Shown in pieces: positions 61,249-64,000 of a stretch of 64,000 bases of DNA (positions are counted from its first letter, which is position 1; every line of letters begins with the position of its first letter). The notes beneath the pieces are model-generated. The model did not search any database and was not told where the DNA came from. It saw nothing but the letters and a program-made list of their open reading frames with translations. Location: the NCBI RefSeq assembly GCF_004138135.1, contig NZ_RYFD01000022.1:1-64000 (forward strand). The letters are read 5' to 3'. The stretch is from Candidatus Oscillochloris fontis (lineage in GTDB: Bacteria; Chloroflexota; Chloroflexia; Chloroflexales; Chloroflexaceae). Made by a program: the position numbers and the translations under genes.

Positions 61249-62253
61249 ATGCCAGTACGACTACGAATTTATTTCGCATTATTGCTCTTGGTGTTGGCTG
61301 GCTGTGGCGGTGCTGCTCCCGTTCCCCAGGCGGGGACGCCAGTGGACACCACAGCCAACCTGCCGGGGCGTTTGTTGGTGGTGCGTGATGGGGTGATTTG
61401 GCAGTGGCGCGGTACGCAGGCTCAGGCGTTATTCGGCGATGGCCATGCATGGCAGCCCGCGCTTGCGCCCGATGGGCGGCGGATTGCCTATGTGCGCCGT
61501 GATAATTCGTTTAGTGATGTGGTGCTGGCTGATGCTACGGGTGCGCCGTTGGGTCAACTTACGACGAATGGCTCGCGCCAGCCGCCGAATAGCCTCGCCC
61601 GTGTCTATGAGAGTACCTGGGCCTTCTATCCCACGTGGTCGCCCCAGGGGGATCGGCTCGCCTTTACGGGTCAAGCTGTGCCACCGAGTGGCGAGCCGCC
61701 GGTTGATGCCAATCTGGGCTTGTTTGAACTGTCACTGGCCGGTGGCTACCAGCCTTTGCTCTATGCTGAACCGTATGTGCAGTGTGGGCGTAGTCTCTAT
61801 CTGCCCGATGGCCAGACGCTGATCTTTGTCCACACGACTATTTCTGCCGATGGCCAGCAGCAACTCTACCAACTCGATCTGGCTTCGGGGGTGGCGACGC
61901 CCTTTGCGGCTGCGCCCACCCCCAGTTATGACCCGGCCATCTCACCCGATGGGCGCTGGCTTGCTTTTACGGCCCACGATGATGATGGCAGCGATCTCTT
62001 TGTGCTGCCACTGGCGGGTGGGGGCACGCCGTTGCGCTTGAGCGATATCGGCACCGCCCGTGCCCCGGCCTTCTCGCCCGATGGACGGCAGATTGCCTTC
62101 CTCGCCATTGCCCCCGGTGAGGGTGGTTTTGATCTCTGGGTGGCCGATCTAGTTGCGGAGTCGGGTGGTTTGCGCACCGGTACGCCGCGCCGCCTCACTA
62201 CCGCGTGGCATCTCGATGCCGATTCGGGCGTGGTGTGGGGGAGATCACCCTGA
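61249..62253 (+). CDS. TolB-like WD40/PD40 beta-propeller lipoprotein
   Basis: 334-aa exported protein. The lipobox LLVLAGC near residue 19 predicts lipid anchoring. The rest is built of PD40-type propeller blades with repeated P-x-(W/F)-SPDG-x-x-(L/I)-A-F motifs: APDGRRIAYVRRDN, YPTWSPQGDRLAFTG, PAISPDGRWLAFTAHDDDG and PAFSPDGRQIAFLAI. It probably binds a partner at the cell surface; no Tol or Pal gene is nearby. It converges on the permease gene, with a long inverted repeat between them. Confidence 0.87.
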   Translation: MPVRLRIYFALLLLVLAGCGGAAPVPQAGTPVDTTANLPGRLLVVRDGVIWQWRGTQAQALFGDGHAWQPALAPDGRRIAYVRRDNSFSDVVLADATGAPLGQLTTNGSRQPPNSLARVYESTWAFYPTWSPQGDRLAFTGQAVPPSGEPPVDANLGLFELSLAGGYQPLLYAEPYVQCGRSLYLPDGQTLIFVHTTISADGQQQLYQLDLASGVATPFAAAPTPSYDPAISPDGRWLAFTAHDDDGSDLFVLPLAGGGTPLRLSDIGTARAPAFSPDGRQIAFLAIAPGEGGFDLWVADLVAESGGLRTGTPRRLTTAWHLDADSGVVWGRSP

Positions 62254-62263
62254 CCGGCTCCTC

Positions 62264-62347
62264 TTTTTGACGCAAAGGCGCGAAGACGCAAAGGGTGTGA
62301 TTGACCATGCTATTTAAGACTTTGCGCCTTGGCGTCTTTGCGTCAAA
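62264..62347. repeat. GACGCAAAGGCGC inverted repeat, copy 1
   Basis: About 84-bp inverted repeat between convergent genes, with arms TTGACGCAAAGGCGCGAAG and the complementary CTTTGCGCC...GCGTCTTTGCGTCAA around a 30-nt AT-richer loop. The same element recurs at 63362-63453. Confidence 0.8.
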
Positions 62348-62362
62348 ACCTGGAGACAAGGT

Positions 62363-63349
62363 TTACGGGCGCTCGAAGGGTTGCCCCAGCGCGGTTGGAG
62401 CAGGCATCGCTAACCAGGCCACGATCCGCTCGGCGGGGCGGCGTACTGGTTCCGGCAGCCGGTTCAGGCGGCGGGCGGTGTTGGGGCTGGCCAGCAGGTT
62501 GACGAGCGCGAGTACCACGATCATCAATACGAAGGGCGCGACCTGAAAGACCTGGGTTGGTAGGCCCGGCATAACGCTCTGCGAGCGCGAGGCCATCATC
62601 TGTAGGGCGGCGAAGAGGTAGCAGCCGATGGCGACCCGCCAGGGTTGCCAGCCGCCGAAGATGACAATCGCCAGCGCGATCCAGCCGGTACCGAAGGTGT
62701 GACGGTAGCTCCAGCCCTGTTTCAGGTCGAGTGAGTAGGCGGCTCCGGCAATGCCGATCAATGCGCCGCCGAGCATCAGGTAGAGGTAGCGTAGCGGTAC
62801 CACCGGCACCCCGCGTGCATAGGCGGTCTGTGGGCGATCTCCTAGCGCACGCAACACTAGCCCGGCACGGGTTGAGAAGAGGAACCACCAGATTAGGGGC
62901 ACAAGCACGAAGCTGGTATAGATCAGCGGATCGTGGTTGAACAAGAGCGGCCCGATCAGCGGAATATCGCTCAGAATCGGGATGGGCGTGTGTGGAACGG
63001 CTGGCCCCGGCACCCGCACATAGCGCGCACCAAGGAACGAGGAGAGATCGGTGCAAAGCAGCGCCAACACAAACCCCACCGCCGTCTGCGACTGGCCCAG
63101 ACTTAGGCTGAGGCCACCCAGGATCAGCGCCACTAGTGCCCCGGTCATGGCGGCAGCGGCAAAGCCGACCAAGAGGCTACCCGTGGTGAGCGCCACGGCA
63201 AAGCCGATCATCGCCGCTAGTAGCATACTACCGTCGAGCGAGAGGTTGACTACCCCCGCCCGCTCACTGATCGTTTCGCCCATACAGGCAAAAATGAGCG
63301 GGGTGGCAGCGGCAAGGATGGCGGCGAGGTCAATGATCAACTGGTTCAT
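62363..63349 (-). CDS. ABC transporter permease, BMP/nucleoside-type (YufQ-like)
   Basis: 328-aa inner-membrane permease with eight or more helices. It begins MNQLIIDLAAILAAATPLIF, and GETISERAGVVNLSLDGSML is the signature of the BPD_transp_2 permeases of BMP-type simple-sugar/nucleoside importers (YufQ/NupQ). The start is ATG 63349; the 16 upstream in-frame codons are read from the GACGCAAAG repeat. It is preceded on the same strand by a second permease, so the two form the heterodimeric channel. Binding protein and ATPase genes should lie beyond the window end. Confidence 0.9.
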   Translation of the reverse strand: MNQLIIDLAAILAAATPLIFACMGETISERAGVVNLSLDGSMLLAAMIGFAVALTTGSLLVGFAAAAMTGALVALILGGLSLSLGQSQTAVGFVLALLCTDLSSFLGARYVRVPGPAVPHTPIPILSDIPLIGPLLFNHDPLIYTSFVLVPLIWWFLFSTRAGLVLRALGDRPQTAYARGVPVVPLRYLYLMLGGALIGIAGAAYSLDLKQGWSYRHTFGTGWIALAIVIFGGWQPWRVAIGCYLFAALQMMASRSQSVMPGLPTQVFQVAPFVLMIVVLALVNLLASPNTARRLNRLPEPVRRPAERIVAWLAMPAPTALGQPFERP

Positions 63350-63361
63350 GATCGAAGTCGC

Positions 63362-63453
63362 TTTTTGACGCAAAGGCGCGAAGACGCGAAGACGCAAAGG
63401 GTGCGATTGCTCACTCTGTTGAAGGCTTTGCGCCTTTGCGTCTTTGCGTCAAC
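63362..63453. repeat. GACGCAAAGGCGC inverted repeat, copy 2, inside an operon
   Basis: About 92-bp copy of the element at 62264-62347, with one arm lengthened by an extra GAAGACGC unit. It sits between two permease genes that belong to one operon and supplies the last dozen or so codons and the stop (63411) of the upstream gene. Confidence 0.8.
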
Positions 63454-64000
63454 ATCTGGATTCTAGGGGAAGTGTGAATAGTTACACTCAAGCCACGTCC
63501 TAGCAGCGCGAAGAGGACAATCGCCCCCTGGAGGACTCCGGCAATACTGCTATCGGCTCCCAGGGCGAGCGGCATTTGCAGGCTGCCCACGCTGAAGATC
63601 GCAAAGGCGGCTGCGACGGGGAGCACCCAGACCGGGTTGGCGCGCACGAGCAGCACGACCAGCAGCGCCAGCAGCCCAATCCCGCTGGAGATGCTGGGGA
63701 TGAGTTGGTGGAAGACGCCGAGTACCTGGATCGTTCCCGCCAGCCCGGCCATCGCGCCACAGGCGGCGAACGATTCGGCTAAGCGGCGGGTGGCGGGGAT
63801 GCCCATTCGCCCCGCTGCTTGCGGGTTCATCCCCACGGCGCGCAGTTCTAGCCCCCAGCGGGTATGGGTGACGGCGAACCAGATCGCTGCCAGCGCGAGC
63901 AGCGCGATGATCGGGGCGGCCGGGGCGAGGCGCAGTTTATCCAGTGTCGGGAGCCAGAGGTCGGTGGGCAGCGGCTGGGTACCGGAGGACGAGGCTTGCC
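63411..64000 (-). CDS. ABC transporter permease, BMP/nucleoside-type (YufP-like), 5' end beyond window
   Basis: C-terminal 196 residues of a second BPD_transp_2 permease. The frame is open to the window end; the visible part includes THTRWGLELRAVGMNPQAA, the conserved cytoplasmic loop that contacts the ATPase, then helices around SGIGLLALLVVLLVRANPV and VLPVAAAFAIFSVGSLQM. The final residues (TQRRKGAKPSTE) are encoded by the GACGCAAAG repeat, so the native C-terminus was probably replaced when the repeat inserted. It is upstream partner of the permease at 62363-63349. Confidence 0.88.
   Translation of the reverse strand, partial: QASSSGTQPLPTDLWLPTLDKLRLAPAAPIIALLALAAIWFAVTHTRWGLELRAVGMNPQAAGRMGIPATRRLAESFAACGAMAGLAGTIQVLGVFHQLIPSISSGIGLLALLVVLLVRANPVWVLPVAAAFAIFSVGSLQMPLALGADSSIAGVLQGAIVLFALLGRGLSVTIHTSPRIQMLTQRRKGAKPSTE

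Noticed and set aside
1-64000. tRNA, rRNA, transposase, integrase or phage genes
   Set aside because: Intergenic gaps were inspected and none showed a cloverleaf or a recognisable mobile-element gene; the repeats are all non-coding.

Overview
The window looks like chromosome of a Chloroflexota bacterium, most likely a Chloroflexales-type phototroph relative (Oscillochloris/Chloroploca-like). This is an inference from gene families, not a database match. Pointers are the mid-to-high GC content, a secreted subtilase with YFPET-type C-terminal repeats, a long single-chain PurL with an N-terminal extension, MscL with a zinc ribbon, many GAF-domain kinases, an acyl-CoA carboxylase carboxyltransferase and a corrinoid protein. 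I see no phage, plasmid, transposase, CRISPR, rRNA or tRNA gene. Almost all of the DNA is protein coding, on both strands, in short operons separated by palindrome-rich intergenic DNA.

Layout. 1-5 kb: a 5'-damaged glycosyltransferase-like membrane protein, endonuclease V overlapping a sulfite-oxidase-fold molybdoenzyme, and a membrane-anchored WD40 protein. 5-14 kb: aspartate aminotransferase, a PfkB/heptose kinase, a partner-switching module (two anti-sigma kinases and one STAS antagonist), PspA, thymidine kinase, a LOG-family enzyme, purK-purE, then a 750-bp repeat island. 14-20 kb: a 62-aa membrane peptide and WYL regulator, ribosomal proteins L21/L27/L31 behind a consensus promoter, a response regulator fused to a roadblock domain, aspS and a WecB-type glycosyltransferase. 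20-26 kb: acyl-CoA carboxylase beta subunit, then a corrinoid protein, a UroD/MtaA-like protein and a DUF1638-GAF-GGDEF protein. 26-38 kb: a methyltransferase with hisF, a SWIM/SNF2 helicase, a peptide-type solute-binding lipoprotein, rpiA-rpe, a Nudix/wHTH regulator with its own operator, and a TPR-lytic transglycosylase lipoprotein. 38-48 kb: two histidine kinases and an operon argS-HAD-membrane protein-mscL-tyrS-SDR. 48-64 kb: a methyltransferase, purL, aat, a 1216-aa GAF histidine kinase, ArsR, DUF507, a subtilase, a lipid kinase, a TolB-like lipoprotein and two permeases of a BMP/nucleoside-type ABC importer, the last cut by the window end.

Two things stand out. First, 22.2-26.0 kb encodes a compact locus: a corrinoid carrier with an intact B12 motif, a methyltransferase-fold partner in which both zinc cysteines expected for MtaA/MtbA are replaced, and a DUF1638 domain fused to a GAF/diguanylate cyclase. 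This would link corrinoid chemistry to c-di-GMP and is the best candidate here for an undescribed system. Second, the intergenic DNA carries several families of short palindromic elements. One family keeps a GGCGGC-N3-GCCGCC core while its outer arms change in sequence but stay complementary. Another supplies the stop codons of both convergent genes that flank it.

Purine synthesis (purK, purE, purL), the pentose phosphate pathway (rpiA, rpe), histidine synthesis (hisF) and tRNA charging (aspS, argS, tyrS) are the recognisable housekeeping pathways. The many sensors (GAF, dCache, STAS, GGDEF) suggest an environmentally responsive free-living organism.
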